Origin: G013214665 sp964649815
GTDB lineage: Bacteria > Pseudomonadota > Alphaproteobacteria > Rhodobacterales > Rhodobacteraceae
DNA length: 64,000 nucleotides
Assembly: GCA_964649815.1 (NCBI GenBank)
Contig: CAZYQC010000001.1
Location: 1-64,000, forward strand
Direction of reading: 5' to 3'
The notes below the pieces were generated by a model. It searched no databases. It saw only the letters and a list, made by a program, of their open reading frames with translations, and was not told where the DNA came from. Below, piece by piece: positions 17,841-26,685 of this stretch. The translations under genes were made by a program, and so were the position numbers. How positions within the stretch are numbered: position 1 is the first letter of the stretch; each line of letters starts with the position of its first letter.

Positions 17841-18479
17841 ATGATAAAGGTTTATGGTCGGCGAAACTCTTCGAGTGTTCAGCTCGTCATGTGGACGATC
17901 GACGAGCTTGGCTTGGAACACGAGCGCCTGGATTTTGGACACGGTCACGCTTCTACGCGCACCGAAACTTACCTAAAGATGAACCCGATGGGCGGCGTTC
18001 CGGTCATCGTGGACGGCGAAGTTTGCATGTTCGAGAGCGCTGCGATTTTGCGATACCTCGCCGCAACTTACGGAACTGATGAATTTTGGCCGTCCGACCC
18101 GTCCCGACGTGCGCCATTGGATACATGGGCCGAATGGGCCAAAGGAACTTTTGTCGAAGCTGTTCTTGAGGTTTTCGTTTACGATGTCCGGCTGCCGCCC
18201 AAAACGCGTGATCCCCAAATTTTACACGATGCGACGTCCAGATTGATCCCGCTTGCGGAAATGCTGGACCAACGCATCGGAAAAGGGCCTTGGTTGGACG
18301 AAGACCGCTTTACGTTCGCTGACATTGCCTGCGGGCATATCCTGCATAGGTACTTCAGCCTCGATTGGCCACGGCCTGCGCTGGCCAACTTAAGCGGCTA
18401 TTATGAGCGCCTGCAAACACGGCCGGCGTATCGAAATCATGCGATGGTGTCGTACGAAGCACTCAGGGGAAGTTACTGA
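17841..18479 (+). CDS. Glutathione S-transferase family protein
   Basis: A 212-residue protein with the thioredoxin-like GST N-domain (IKVYGRRNSSSVQLVMWTID, then the conserved NPMGGVPVIVDG cis-Pro region and CMFESAAILRYLA with the gamma-Glu-binding Glu-Ser) and an all-helical C-domain (WLDEDRFTFADIACG). It may conjugate or reduce electrophiles with glutathione. The position where catalytic Ser or Cys is expected reads NSSSVQ. ATG at 17841 is preferred over an adjoining GTG at 17838 from the spacing to GCGGAG. It stands alone between unrelated genes. Confidence 0.87.
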   Translation: MIKVYGRRNSSSVQLVMWTIDELGLEHERLDFGHGHASTRTETYLKMNPMGGVPVIVDGEVCMFESAAILRYLAATYGTDEFWPSDPSRRAPLDTWAEWAKGTFVEAVLEVFVYDVRLPPKTRDPQILHDATSRLIPLAEMLDQRIGKGPWLDEDRFTFADIACGHILHRYFSLDWPRPALANLSGYYERLQTRPAYRNHAMVSYEALRGSY

Positions 18480-18594
18480 TCGCCGTCTTCGGTGCGTTTG
18501 CACTGACAAACGCCCGCGGCCCAAGGTTCAACGCCGGCCTTAGTCCGCCGTGCTCCGCAACGCAGCACCAGACCGTATTCCGCCCCCACCGAGA

Positions 18595-19521
18595 CTAGGC
18601 CCGGAGGCCAGCGGTTGGTTGTCTTGCCCATAGGCTTGCCAGCAGAATGCCGGAAATGATGTGCCACATGCCCCAGAACGCGGCAACGACGGCCATGCCT
18701 CCGAGGCCGTTGAAAAATCCAAAGATAAGGATCAGGCCAAGGCCGGAGTTCTGAATGCCAGTTTCGATGCTGATCGCGCGGCGGTCGAAATCAGACAACC
18801 CCGCCAGCGTTGCGCAAGCGTATCCCCCAGCCAGGGCGAGCGCGTTGTGGGCCAGCACCAGCGCAGCCACCACCTGCGCAAACTTGAGGAACAGCGCCCA
18901 ATTCGCGGCAAGGGCCAGAACGACAAAGGCGATGAAGATGCCCATTGAAAGGTATTGCATCGGGCCACGCAGGCGGGCGGTGAGATCGGGCTTTTTGGCA
19001 TTGACCCACATACCCAAGCAGAGCGGCAGAACCAGCATCAAACCGACGGTGATGGCCACTGACACGGGATCGATTGCGGTCTGACGCAAAATTTCGCGCG
19101 TGGGGGCATAGAGGCTGCCCCAAAGAGCAATGTTGAAAGGTGTCAAAAGGATCGCCCCAACCGTCGAAAATGCGGTCAACGAAACCGACAGGGCCGTGTT
19201 TCCCCGCGCGCGTTGCGTGATGAAGTTAGAGATATTGCCGCCCGGACAGGCCGCGACCAGCATCAAGCCCAGCGCGATTGTGGGTTGCGGCTGCGTCACC
19301 AGTACCAGGCAAAAGGTGAGCATTGGCAACAAAAGGAATTGCGAGAACAAGCCCGTCATCAGCGGCTTTGGCGCTTTGAATAGACGTTTGAAATCAGCTG
19401 GCTTCAACTCAAGTGCAATTGAGAACATCACCACAGCAAGAACCGCGTTCAGGATCTGCAAACTGGTCGGAGAGAAGTTCAAAATGACCGAGTCAATCTC
19501 GGCTGCGGTGATGTTGTTCAT
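18595..19521 (-). CDS. Bile acid:sodium symporter (BASS) family transporter
   Basis: A 308-residue inner-membrane protein with nine or ten hydrophobic helices and the BASS hallmarks: LMLVAACPGGNISNFITQRA, where the conserved PGG/N region marks a sodium site, and ISIETGIQNSGLGLILIFG, the second crossover motif. The family imports organic anions with sodium; bacterial members carry bile acids, pantoate or other carboxylates. The neighbours do not reveal the substrate. It is divergent from the acyltransferase gene across about 107 bp. Confidence 0.9.
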   Translation of the reverse strand: MNNITAAEIDSVILNFSPTSLQILNAVLAVVMFSIALELKPADFKRLFKAPKPLMTGLFSQFLLLPMLTFCLVLVTQPQPTIALGLMLVAACPGGNISNFITQRARGNTALSVSLTAFSTVGAILLTPFNIALWGSLYAPTREILRQTAIDPVSVAITVGLMLVLPLCLGMWVNAKKPDLTARLRGPMQYLSMGIFIAFVVLALAANWALFLKFAQVVAALVLAHNALALAGGYACATLAGLSDFDRRAISIETGIQNSGLGLILIFGFFNGLGGMAVVAAFWGMWHIISGILLASLWARQPTAGLRA

Positions 19522-19628
19522 AGCTCTCTCAGCTCCCCTCGGATCCGGCGTTGGCCCGACAGCTCATGGTGCGGCGAACACCTTTGACCCGCCAGCCCTT
19601 TTGCCTAACCTGCTGAGTTCGCCGCAGA

Positions 19629-20591
19629 ATGCCAGCAGATTCTCGTTACCAAGTGCGGTTGCCTGAAATGCGTGTTAGCGTCGGGTTTGCCACAAGTCGA
19701 AGGGGTGAACGTATCTTGGTGGGCAAAAAGAACGACAGTCCGATTGACGCTTTGCTGCGCGCCAGATTGCGCATCCCGGTCGGCTCGGACCTGAAGTTGA
19801 CGATGTTGCGCCGCGCGATGGAGGGGGTGGATTTTGTCAGCCGAACAGCAACCGGCCAAGCGTTCTTTGCCCTGAAAGAGACCGAGCAGATACTTATTAA
19901 ACTGGGCGACAGCACCGGGACCGACCTGGTGCGCGCAGTTCTCGAGATGAATGGCGGGACCAACATCCGCGCTCATGGGCTCGAACACGTTCCGCCCACT
20001 GGGCGCGTTATCATCGCATCAACGCACCCTATTGGAACTTTCGATTTTCTCGCTCACGCTGGGGCGCTGCTGGATCATCGTCCGGATCTCAAAGTCGTTG
20101 CAGGGCGCGAGGCCGAGCGCTTTCTTGGCCGCGATCTGATCGTGCCCGTAGATCTGGATCGACAAGACAAAGTTCTGACAGCACGCCAAACCCGCGACGG
20201 CATGTTGGCGCATCTCGAAGCAGATGGCGCGTTGATCGTGTTTGGGTCAGGTCGTGTGCCAAGAATGAAAGAGGGGCGCCTGATAGAGCCGCCTTGGCGC
20301 ACCGGTGTCACGCGCATGTCTGCTGAGACCCGGGCGCTGATTGTTCCGGCCTCACCGAATATGCGCAATTCGATGCACTACTACCGCACCCGGCGGTTGG
20401 GTGCTTTGTTAAGCGGCGGTAACGACGAGGTCGGGCGCAGAGTCGCGTCACTCCGTTATGTGTCTGAGCTGATTGCTAAGTTGGGTGGTACTTATGATGT
20501 GTATTACGGCGCGCCACAGCCTGCCGGCACAGCGCCAAATGTTCTCAAGGACGTTTCAGAAGGATTGGTGCCTGGACTGTATCGGACATAG
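19629..20591 (+). CDS. PlsC-like lysophospholipid acyltransferase family protein
   Basis: A protein of up to 320 residues with acyltransferase landmarks. IIASTHPIGTFDFL has the His-x4-Asp motif in relaxed form, and IVPASPNMRNSMHYY near the C-terminus is a further conserved-looking segment. It resembles the hemolysin/ornithine-lipid acyltransferase group more than classical PlsC. The start is uncertain: the coordinates use the longest frame at 19629, but no ribosome binding site is seen there, and an internal start near 19668 or around 19717 is plausible. It would be peripheral to the membrane and acylate a lysophospholipid or aminolipid. Confidence 0.7.
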   Translation: MPADSRYQVRLPEMRVSVGFATSRRGERILVGKKNDSPIDALLRARLRIPVGSDLKLTMLRRAMEGVDFVSRTATGQAFFALKETEQILIKLGDSTGTDLVRAVLEMNGGTNIRAHGLEHVPPTGRVIIASTHPIGTFDFLAHAGALLDHRPDLKVVAGREAERFLGRDLIVPVDLDRQDKVLTARQTRDGMLAHLEADGALIVFGSGRVPRMKEGRLIEPPWRTGVTRMSAETRALIVPASPNMRNSMHYYRTRRLGALLSGGNDEVGRRVASLRYVSELIAKLGGTYDVYYGAPQPAGTAPNVLKDVSEGLVPGLYRT

Positions 20592-20702
20592 GATCGAGAA
20601 ACAGATCCGTCGCTGGGCGCGTCACCACCACAGACAAAGGTCTCGTGGTGCCCTACCACTGGACAAGAGCGTGCCAAGCGCAGCAGGCACATGGAGTATT
20701 CG

Positions 20703-22184
20703 ATGCCCAAACGTCCTTCCAATTTACTGATCATCATTTCAGATGAGCACCGCAAAGACGCGATGGGATGCGCAGGTCATCCAATCGTCAAGACACCGCA
20801 TCTGGATCAATTGGCGGCGCGTGGAGCGCATTTCACCAATGCCTATACGCCGTCGCCCATGTGCGTCCCAACCCGCGCAGCACTTGCCACTGGCGATCAT
20901 GTTCACAAGACGCGTCACTGGGATAGCGCCTCGCCCTACGATGGGCAGATCCGCAGCTGGATGCGCCATTTGCGCGACGAAGGCGTGGAGACTGTTTCGA
21001 TTGGCAAACTGCATTTTCGTTCGGCCGAAGATGACAATGGGTTTTCCAAGGAAATATTGCCAATGCATGTCGTCGGTGGCGTCGGCTGGCCTGTTGGGCT
21101 TTTGCGCAAAACGCCCCCAAACTACGATGCTGCCGCCGAGCTTGCGGCCGATGTTGGTGTCGGCTCTAGCACGTACACTGACTATGACCTCGACATCACA
21201 GCCGCGGCGGAAAGCTGGCTTGGCGAAAAGTCGGCCTCGGAAAAACCTTGGGCCGCGTTCGTGTCGCTCGTTAGTCCGCATTACCCTCTGACTTGCCCAG
21301 ACAGGTATTCTGCCATGTACGACCCTACGCAGATCGATCTACCTATTGGCTATTCCGAGCAGTTCCGCCCCGAACACACCGAGCTGGCGAACGTCGCGCG
21401 TTTTTTCGATTACGACCGGCATTTTGACGAACAAAAGATGCGCGAGGCCAAGGCAGCCTATTATGGTTTGATCAGCTTTATGGACAATTGCGTTGGCCGA
21501 ATTCTGGCGGCTCTGGCGGCCAGTGGTCAGGCGGACGACACGGTTGTGGTCTATGTGTCAGACCACGGCGACATGATGGGTGACCAGGGGTTTTGGACCA
21601 AACAGGTGATGTACGAGCAATCCGCAGGCGTGCAAATGATCTTGGCCGGACCTGGCGTGCCCAAAGGTCGGCGCGTGTCGACCGGGGCCACGCTTCTGGA
21701 TTTGGCAGCAACGGCCCTTGATGTAACAGGCGTCGCCCATGACGAAACCAGCCGCGCGTTGCCTGGGGTTTCTTTGCGTGATTTTGCCAATGCGGAGGAT
21801 GATCCAAACCGGACAATTCTCAGCGAATATCACGACGGTGGCTCGACCACCGGGACATTCATGGTGCGATGGCAAAAGTGGAAGTATGTCCACTATGTCG
21901 GCCACGATCCGCAGCTTTTTGACCTCGACACTGATCCCGATGAATTGGAAAATCTAGCTGCGTTGTGCCCGGACCACCCAACCACTGCCGCCGCATTATC
22001 CGAAGGCGAGCGCCGTTTACGAGAGATTTGTGACCCCGACGCCGTCAATGCCCAGTGCTTTGCGGATCAAAAGGAACGCATTGCCGAACTCGGGGGCGAG
22101 GAGGCATGTCTGAACGCCTATCAATTCAACCACACTCCCACCCCGAAAGAGCAAGCAAAGATGCAGGAAGGTTCCGCTTTGTGA
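20703..22184 (+). CDS. Sulfatase-family hydrolase (formylglycine type)
   Basis: A 493-residue enzyme of the alkaline phosphatase superfamily. The activation motif is CVPTR (Cys54 to Arg58), matching C-x-P-x-R, in which the Cys becomes formylglycine. Metal ligands are seen at the N-terminus (IISDEH) and in VVYVSDHGDMMGDQG. The C-terminal region resembles choline-sulfatase-like proteins. There is no signal peptide, so it is cytoplasmic. Because phosphonate monoester hydrolases use the same motif and the phn locus begins about 2.6 kb away, a phosphonate or phosphate ester substrate is possible; a sulfate ester is the default. ATG at 20703 is chosen because GGAG lies six bases upstream. Confidence 0.85.
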   Translation: MPKRPSNLLIIISDEHRKDAMGCAGHPIVKTPHLDQLAARGAHFTNAYTPSPMCVPTRAALATGDHVHKTRHWDSASPYDGQIRSWMRHLRDEGVETVSIGKLHFRSAEDDNGFSKEILPMHVVGGVGWPVGLLRKTPPNYDAAAELAADVGVGSSTYTDYDLDITAAAESWLGEKSASEKPWAAFVSLVSPHYPLTCPDRYSAMYDPTQIDLPIGYSEQFRPEHTELANVARFFDYDRHFDEQKMREAKAAYYGLISFMDNCVGRILAALAASGQADDTVVVYVSDHGDMMGDQGFWTKQVMYEQSAGVQMILAGPGVPKGRRVSTGATLLDLAATALDVTGVAHDETSRALPGVSLRDFANAEDDPNRTILSEYHDGGSTTGTFMVRWQKWKYVHYVGHDPQLFDLDTDPDELENLAALCPDHPTTAAALSEGERRLREICDPDAVNAQCFADQKERIAELGGEEACLNAYQFNHTPTPKEQAKMQEGSAL

Positions 22185-22228
22185 GCCAAGGCGCAGCCTG
22201 CTCGGCCCAACTGACGGACGTGGCTGCC

Positions 22229-24502
22229 TTACGCAACAACGTAGATCGGGCTGGACCAGGCAACAAAACCGTCGACCGTTATCACCCGCGTCCAAATCGG
22301 ATTGTCGCGGCCTGCGATCAGCGGTATCTCGACCGTTTCCCGCAAGCTGCAAGTCTGCATCTCGGACGGCAATCGGTATAGTCGTATCTTACGGTCCAAC
22401 CCACCCGCGTCCAACACCACCTCTTCATCTTGGATATCGCTCAATTCGAACGTCCCAGACACAAGGTTCGACTCGAGTGTGACCTTGCCTTCGTTTCCAT
22501 TCAGCCAAAGATCGCAACCGCCAAAGTTGCCTGTCGTGACAGCGTCAAAAACGACAGACTTTTCGTCACTGACGCGGAATTCGCGATCCAGGTTCCATAT
22601 GTTGATCTTTTCCATGCGATCGATCGTTGCTTGATCAAAGTTGATCGAGCCGCGCCAATGCGTTGTCCGTCCCCGGCCACGATACTCCGCCCCCTGCCAA
22701 ATAACCCGCAGGCGGCCATCTGGGCTTGGCGTATACGGGCGCAACGTGTGGACGACGTCTGCGCCACTCAGAATATCCACACGCTCGATCGCGCTATGCG
22801 CTTCGACCTCTACAGCAAGCTTCAACTGAGTTTCGGTAAAACGGACAATATCGCCCATTTTGGCAGTTGGAGTTGACACCGGATCCACTGTCTCAATCCG
22901 CGGGTCAATGGGGTATACTGCACCGCTTGACCCAAGATTGGCCGTTACATCCAAATGCATGCGGCAGCCGGTTGTCCCGAAGTGGTGTCTTTTTCGCATC
23001 GATTGGAAAATGTCGCCGCGTGTCAGATCGTCAGCCAGAAAACAGGTCAGCCCGCTATATGCGCCAAACTCTGACGCTCCGGGATAGCAGGCACCCGGCG
23101 CGCCTTTGTGGCCATCGCTGTTGCAGACCAACCCGACGCGATAGCCAAGCTCAAAGGCGTCGGTGAGAATCCATTCGAAGGTCCCCCAATCGGAATGCAC
23201 CTCGACCGCAGTTCGCAATCGTGCATCCTCGGCCCGCGATATGTCTGCCGGACGTCCGCCAACATGGGCATAGAGAATGCAATCCTCATCTTTCAAAGCG
23301 CCAAAGAGATCAGAGAGCGTGTTCGCATCTGTGTCGATGTCCGAACGATCCTGCAGCAAGGCGTGCGACGAACGGTGGATTTGCTGGCCTTCGTTGGCAA
23401 AGAAAACGTTGTGATCGCCCCCAACGGGTGTGTTTCCTGACCATTCATATCCCGGAAAAACGGTGAAATGTCCGTCGTGATTGAACTCTGCCGTGAGGTC
23501 GTTGATCTGCTGCCAGAAATCGTTTGTGACCTGGAAGTCATTGGCTTGGTGCGAGGTGACATCCAAAAAGGCGACATCGCGCGCGAATTCCAAATATTCG
23601 CGCATCGGATTGATGCCGACGGTTTCACCGCTTTGACCGTGCAAATCGCCCCAATAGGCAGCGGGGCCATCTAGTTTGACAACCAATGGGTTTGACACAG
23701 CAAGCACCTGCCCATCAGCGCCCAGCAACTTGAACCGATATGTGCCTTCCTTGTCCGCGACCAAGCCTTCGATCTTGGCGCCGCGGGCACCGGACGCATA
23801 GGCAAGCGCCTTTGGCAGGCCTGTGATGATTGGGTCCGCTTCCACTTGCAGACCGTCAGGAACCTGGTCTGTTGCGTTGCCCCATTCGTCTTCGCCGCGC
23901 ACGCCGATGGCAAATGGCTCACCTGTCCGCCTCAGAGTGGGCGCTGTGAGCACCCATTTTGAAACGGCTTCCGGTCCAACATTGATGGAATGCGATCCGA
24001 CCGGAAGAAAAACACCAGTCGCACAGACATCTGCCAACACGCGAAATTCGTGGGCCGACTCGCAAAACGTTTGTAGGCGATAGCCCGGCGATCCCTGGCT
24101 TTGATCACCCAAAACGACGGTAATCGTCTCACCCGGGCTCATGTACCCGCGCTTCACCGTGATACGAATGCCGTTGTACCACGGGCGCTGATGGGGATAG
24201 GCCTCCGCATAAAGCTCTAGATGCGCGCCATTCGAAGCGGTTGCGGTGACGTAATTCATTGCCTGTGGATCATCGAATTGCGCGCGCCCGCCATCGTTCG
24301 TCCAGCGCGTCACGATTTTGATAGCGCCGGTATCGTCGAGACCAAATTCGCCGACCGTGTAAACAAGCTTGAAGGATTGGAAGGACCGAATAGGGAAGGT
24401 GCCCGTGGGTGAGAACGCGGTGGTGCCATAATCCGCCCCGTCCAAGCCAGGTTGCGCGTCTGGCCACACATCGCCCATCAGGTTATCTGGTATTTTTGTC
24501 AA
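22229..24502 (-). CDS. DUF3604-family protein, probable metal-dependent hydrolase
   Basis: A 757-residue protein of the DUF3604 family. The N-terminal 270 residues look like beta-sandwich domains. A PHP-like metal-binding motif YWGDLHGQSGET lies at about 283-294, and further His/Asp positions follow (VTSHQAND, VGGDHNVFF, YAHVGG, VHSDWG, NSDGHKG), consistent with a di- or tri-metal phosphoesterase-type centre. The ending is again beta-rich. There is no signal peptide. The start is a TTG at 24502 behind GGGAGAGA. It converges on the sulfatase gene 44 bp away. No function is established; a role in ester hydrolysis alongside the sulfatase is inference. Confidence 0.82.
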   Translation of the reverse strand: MTKIPDNLMGDVWPDAQPGLDGADYGTTAFSPTGTFPIRSFQSFKLVYTVGEFGLDDTGAIKIVTRWTNDGGRAQFDDPQAMNYVTATASNGAHLELYAEAYPHQRPWYNGIRITVKRGYMSPGETITVVLGDQSQGSPGYRLQTFCESAHEFRVLADVCATGVFLPVGSHSINVGPEAVSKWVLTAPTLRRTGEPFAIGVRGEDEWGNATDQVPDGLQVEADPIITGLPKALAYASGARGAKIEGLVADKEGTYRFKLLGADGQVLAVSNPLVVKLDGPAAYWGDLHGQSGETVGINPMREYLEFARDVAFLDVTSHQANDFQVTNDFWQQINDLTAEFNHDGHFTVFPGYEWSGNTPVGGDHNVFFANEGQQIHRSSHALLQDRSDIDTDANTLSDLFGALKDEDCILYAHVGGRPADISRAEDARLRTAVEVHSDWGTFEWILTDAFELGYRVGLVCNSDGHKGAPGACYPGASEFGAYSGLTCFLADDLTRGDIFQSMRKRHHFGTTGCRMHLDVTANLGSSGAVYPIDPRIETVDPVSTPTAKMGDIVRFTETQLKLAVEVEAHSAIERVDILSGADVVHTLRPYTPSPDGRLRVIWQGAEYRGRGRTTHWRGSINFDQATIDRMEKINIWNLDREFRVSDEKSVVFDAVTTGNFGGCDLWLNGNEGKVTLESNLVSGTFELSDIQDEEVVLDAGGLDRKIRLYRLPSEMQTCSLRETVEIPLIAGRDNPIWTRVITVDGFVAWSSPIYVVA

Positions 24503-24837
24503 ACGATCTCTCCCGCAGTCATGCCATCCGCTCTGTCGGGCGAGGCTGCGACATAGAGCGGACAGGGCAAGGTGCTGTCAATTGCATTGCGCGCCCATGA
24601 CCGCGCAAAATTCATGTTCATATCGGCAGGATGCGTCCCGGGCGGAACGTGCTGGCATGGCGATTTCCAGTCTATTTCGTGCATAACGCGCTACAAATTT
24701 AGGCGCTTCCAGCCGTCTGGCAGAACGCTCTGGCAACTTTCGGTGGAACCAGAGGTGCGTCACAAAAGTTTCAAGAAAATGTAACAAATCCTATACCCTT
24801 CGCCCGGATAAGCCCCAGCGATCGCTTGGGGTGGTAC
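24503..24837. other. Divergent control region: DUF3604 gene and phnC
   Basis: A 335-bp intergenic region between two divergent genes, with no credible open frame. It must hold the promoters of both units. The only strong signal is a triple 7-bp direct repeat with 11-bp period close to phnC (24757-24785), annotated separately. Confidence 0.6.
24757..24785 (+). promoter_or_regulatory. Pho-box-like direct repeats upstream of phnC
   Basis: Three 7-mers, GCGTCAC, GTTTCAA and ATGTAAC, are separated by the A-rich 4-mers AAAA and GAAA, giving the 11-bp period of PhoB sites (consensus CTGTCAT units). The array ends 52 bp before the phnC start. It would place the phosphonate transporter under phosphate-starvation control. 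Matches to the consensus are partial, so binding is inferred. Confidence 0.6.
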
Positions 24838-25659
24838 ATGCTAAAAATTGACCAGTTGACGAAGGCCTTCGGCCAAAACGTGGCCGTGGATAAAGCTTCC
24901 GTTGTTGTCGAAAAACCGGCCATGATTGGCATTATCGGACGGTCCGGCGCGGGCAAATCCACGCTTCTGCGGATGCTCAACCGCCTGACTGATGCGACCT
25001 CGGGCGCTGTCACGTTCGAAGGCCGCGACGTAACCGCTTTGACAGGTGCCGCCAAACGCGCGTGGCAAAGCGAATGCGCGATGATCTTTCAGCAGTTCAA
25101 CCTGGTGCCGCGTATGGATGTGGTTTCCAACGTTCTGCACGGGACGTTGAACCGCAGATCAACCTTTGCGACGTTGTTCAACCTCTATCCAAACGAGGAT
25201 ATCCACCGGGCCATCGACATTCTTGATCGCCTTGGTATCGCAGAGCACGCGCCCAAACGCGCCGAGGCTCTGTCCGGCGGACAACAGCAGCGCGTCGCGA
25301 TTGCACGGGCGTTGATGCAAGACCCAAAAATCATTCTGGCCGACGAGCCGATTGCGTCTTTGGACCCAATGAACGCACAGGTTGTGATGCAAGCCTTGCG
25401 GCGCATCCACGAAGAAGACGGGCGCATGGTCATAGCGAACCTGCACACGCTTGATACGGCGCGCCGCTATTGCGACCGCGTAATCGGCATGCGTGCCGGT
25501 CGCATTGTGTTCGACGCGACGCCCGACAAACTCACAACCGCTATGGCGCGCGAGATCTACGGCGCCGGCGAAGAATTTTCCGAAGCGGCAACGTCTACCG
25601 AAATCGAGACGCTCAACGTTACGGAAAACCTACGGATGGAGGCAAAGGCCCTCGTCTGA
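24838..25659 (+). CDS. phnC: Phosphonate ABC transporter ATP-binding protein
   Basis: A 273-residue ABC ATPase. Walker A is GRSGAGKST, the Q-loop is FQQFNLV, the signature is LSGGQQQRVAIARAL, and Walker B is ILADEPIASLD. The segment ALTGAAKRAWQSECAMIFQQ and the overall layout are typical of PhnC. It energises import of phosphonates with PhnD and PhnE. ATG at 24838 is chosen (purine-rich GGGGTGG upstream) over an in-frame TTG 12 bp earlier. An intrinsic terminator follows directly after the stop codon, so transcription into phnD is presumably damped. Confidence 0.95.
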   Translation: MLKIDQLTKAFGQNVAVDKASVVVEKPAMIGIIGRSGAGKSTLLRMLNRLTDATSGAVTFEGRDVTALTGAAKRAWQSECAMIFQQFNLVPRMDVVSNVLHGTLNRRSTFATLFNLYPNEDIHRAIDILDRLGIAEHAPKRAEALSGGQQQRVAIARALMQDPKIILADEPIASLDPMNAQVVMQALRRIHEEDGRMVIANLHTLDTARRYCDRVIGMRAGRIVFDATPDKLTTAMAREIYGAGEEFSEAATSTEIETLNVTENLRMEAKALV

Positions 25660-25667
25660 CCCTCACA

Positions 25668-25694
25668 CCCACTGCATCCGCAGTGGGTTTTTTT
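25668..25694 (+). terminator. Intrinsic terminator or attenuator between phnC and phnD
   Basis: An 8-bp perfect stem, CCCACTGC and GCAGTGGG around ATCC, is followed by seven T residues. It lies 9 bp after the phnC stop and about 20 bp before the phnD start, too close to leave room for a full separate promoter. It may act as a partial terminator or protect a processed phnD transcript. Confidence 0.85.
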
Positions 25695-25714
25695 CGTTTT
25701 AATGGAGAGAAACG

Positions 25715-26620
25715 ATGAAAAAACTGATTGCTGCCGCGCTGGCGACAACTGCTCTGGCGTCTGTTGCATCTGCTGAAGGCATCACCGAATTCCGCATCGG
25801 TCTGCTGGGTGGCGAAAACGCACAAGACCGCCTGAATTCCAATGAATGCCTGCGCGCTTACACAGAAGAGCTGTTGGGCGTTGAAACCAAGCTCTTTGCT
25901 CCTGCCGATTACGCTGGTGTGATCCAGGGCCTCGTTGGCGGCACATTGGACATGGCATGGTTGGGCGCGTCGTCTTACGCGGCGACTTACCTGCAGAACC
26001 CAGACGCGGTTGAGCCAGTTTTGGTCAAAATCAACCTCGATGGTTCTTACGGCTACCACTCCATCGGTTTCGCTCGCAAAGACAGCGGCATCTCGAACAT
26101 CGACGAAATGGAAGGCAAAGTGTTCGGCTTTGGCGATCCAAACTCCACCTCTGGCTACCTGATCCCATCCATCGAGATCCCTCAGTACAAAGACGGCGTC
26201 ACAATGGAATCCGGTGAGTACTTTGGCGAAGTAAAGTTCACAGGCGGCCACGAGCAGACAATCGTTGCGGTTAACAACGGCGACATCGACGGCGGCGTGA
26301 CATGGGCAGACGGCCAGGGCAACTGGGAAGACGGCTATAACTCTGGCGCTCTGCGCAAGGCGGTTGACGCTGGTCTCGTTGACATGAACGACCTGGTTCA
26401 GATCTGGAAGTCCAAGCCAATTCCTGAAGGTCCAATCGTACTGCGCAAAACACTGCCAGACGACGTCAAAGCGAAGATGGTCGCTCTGGTCGACAACATG
26501 TTCGACACGGACAAAGACTGCACCTACTCCATCTCCGCAGGTGAATCCCTCGGTTTTGACCCGATCACACACGAAGCATACGTGTCCGTGATCGAGGCAC
26601 GCAAAGCGAAATCCAACTAA
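25715..26620 (+). CDS. phnD: Phosphonate ABC transporter substrate-binding protein
   Basis: A 301-residue periplasmic binding protein. A signal peptide (MKKLIAAALATTALASVASA) is cleaved after residue 20. The mature part has the PhnD pattern: RIGLLGGENAQDRL, then FAPADYAGVIQGLVGGTLDM and WLGASSYAATYLQ, which form the ligand pocket. It binds phosphonates in the periplasm and delivers them to PhnE1/PhnE2. GGAGAG lies nine bases before the ATG. Hairpin terminators on both sides would favour high relative expression of this gene, as is usual for binding proteins. Confidence 0.96.
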   Translation: MKKLIAAALATTALASVASAEGITEFRIGLLGGENAQDRLNSNECLRAYTEELLGVETKLFAPADYAGVIQGLVGGTLDMAWLGASSYAATYLQNPDAVEPVLVKINLDGSYGYHSIGFARKDSGISNIDEMEGKVFGFGDPNSTSGYLIPSIEIPQYKDGVTMESGEYFGEVKFTGGHEQTIVAVNNGDIDGGVTWADGQGNWEDGYNSGALRKAVDAGLVDMNDLVQIWKSKPIPEGPIVLRKTLPDDVKAKMVALVDNMFDTDKDCTYSISAGESLGFDPITHEAYVSVIEARKAKSN

Positions 26621-26637
26621 TTTCTATGACGTGTCAG

Positions 26638-26667
26638 CCGGGTCCGCTATGTGCGGGCCCGGTTTTT
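26638..26667 (+). terminator. Intrinsic terminator or attenuator between phnD and phnE
   Basis: A 10-bp stem (CCGGGTCCGC and GCGGGCCCGG, with one G-T pair) around TATGT is followed by five T residues. It lies between the phnD stop and the first phnE gene. It should lower transcription of the permease genes relative to phnD. Confidence 0.85.
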
Positions 26668-26685
26668 CCTTGAAAGGACAGCGGA

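Noticed and set aside
25619..26572. 317-codon minus-strand frame
   Set aside because: It is antisense to phnD and has no family features; codon bias of the real gene explains the long frame.
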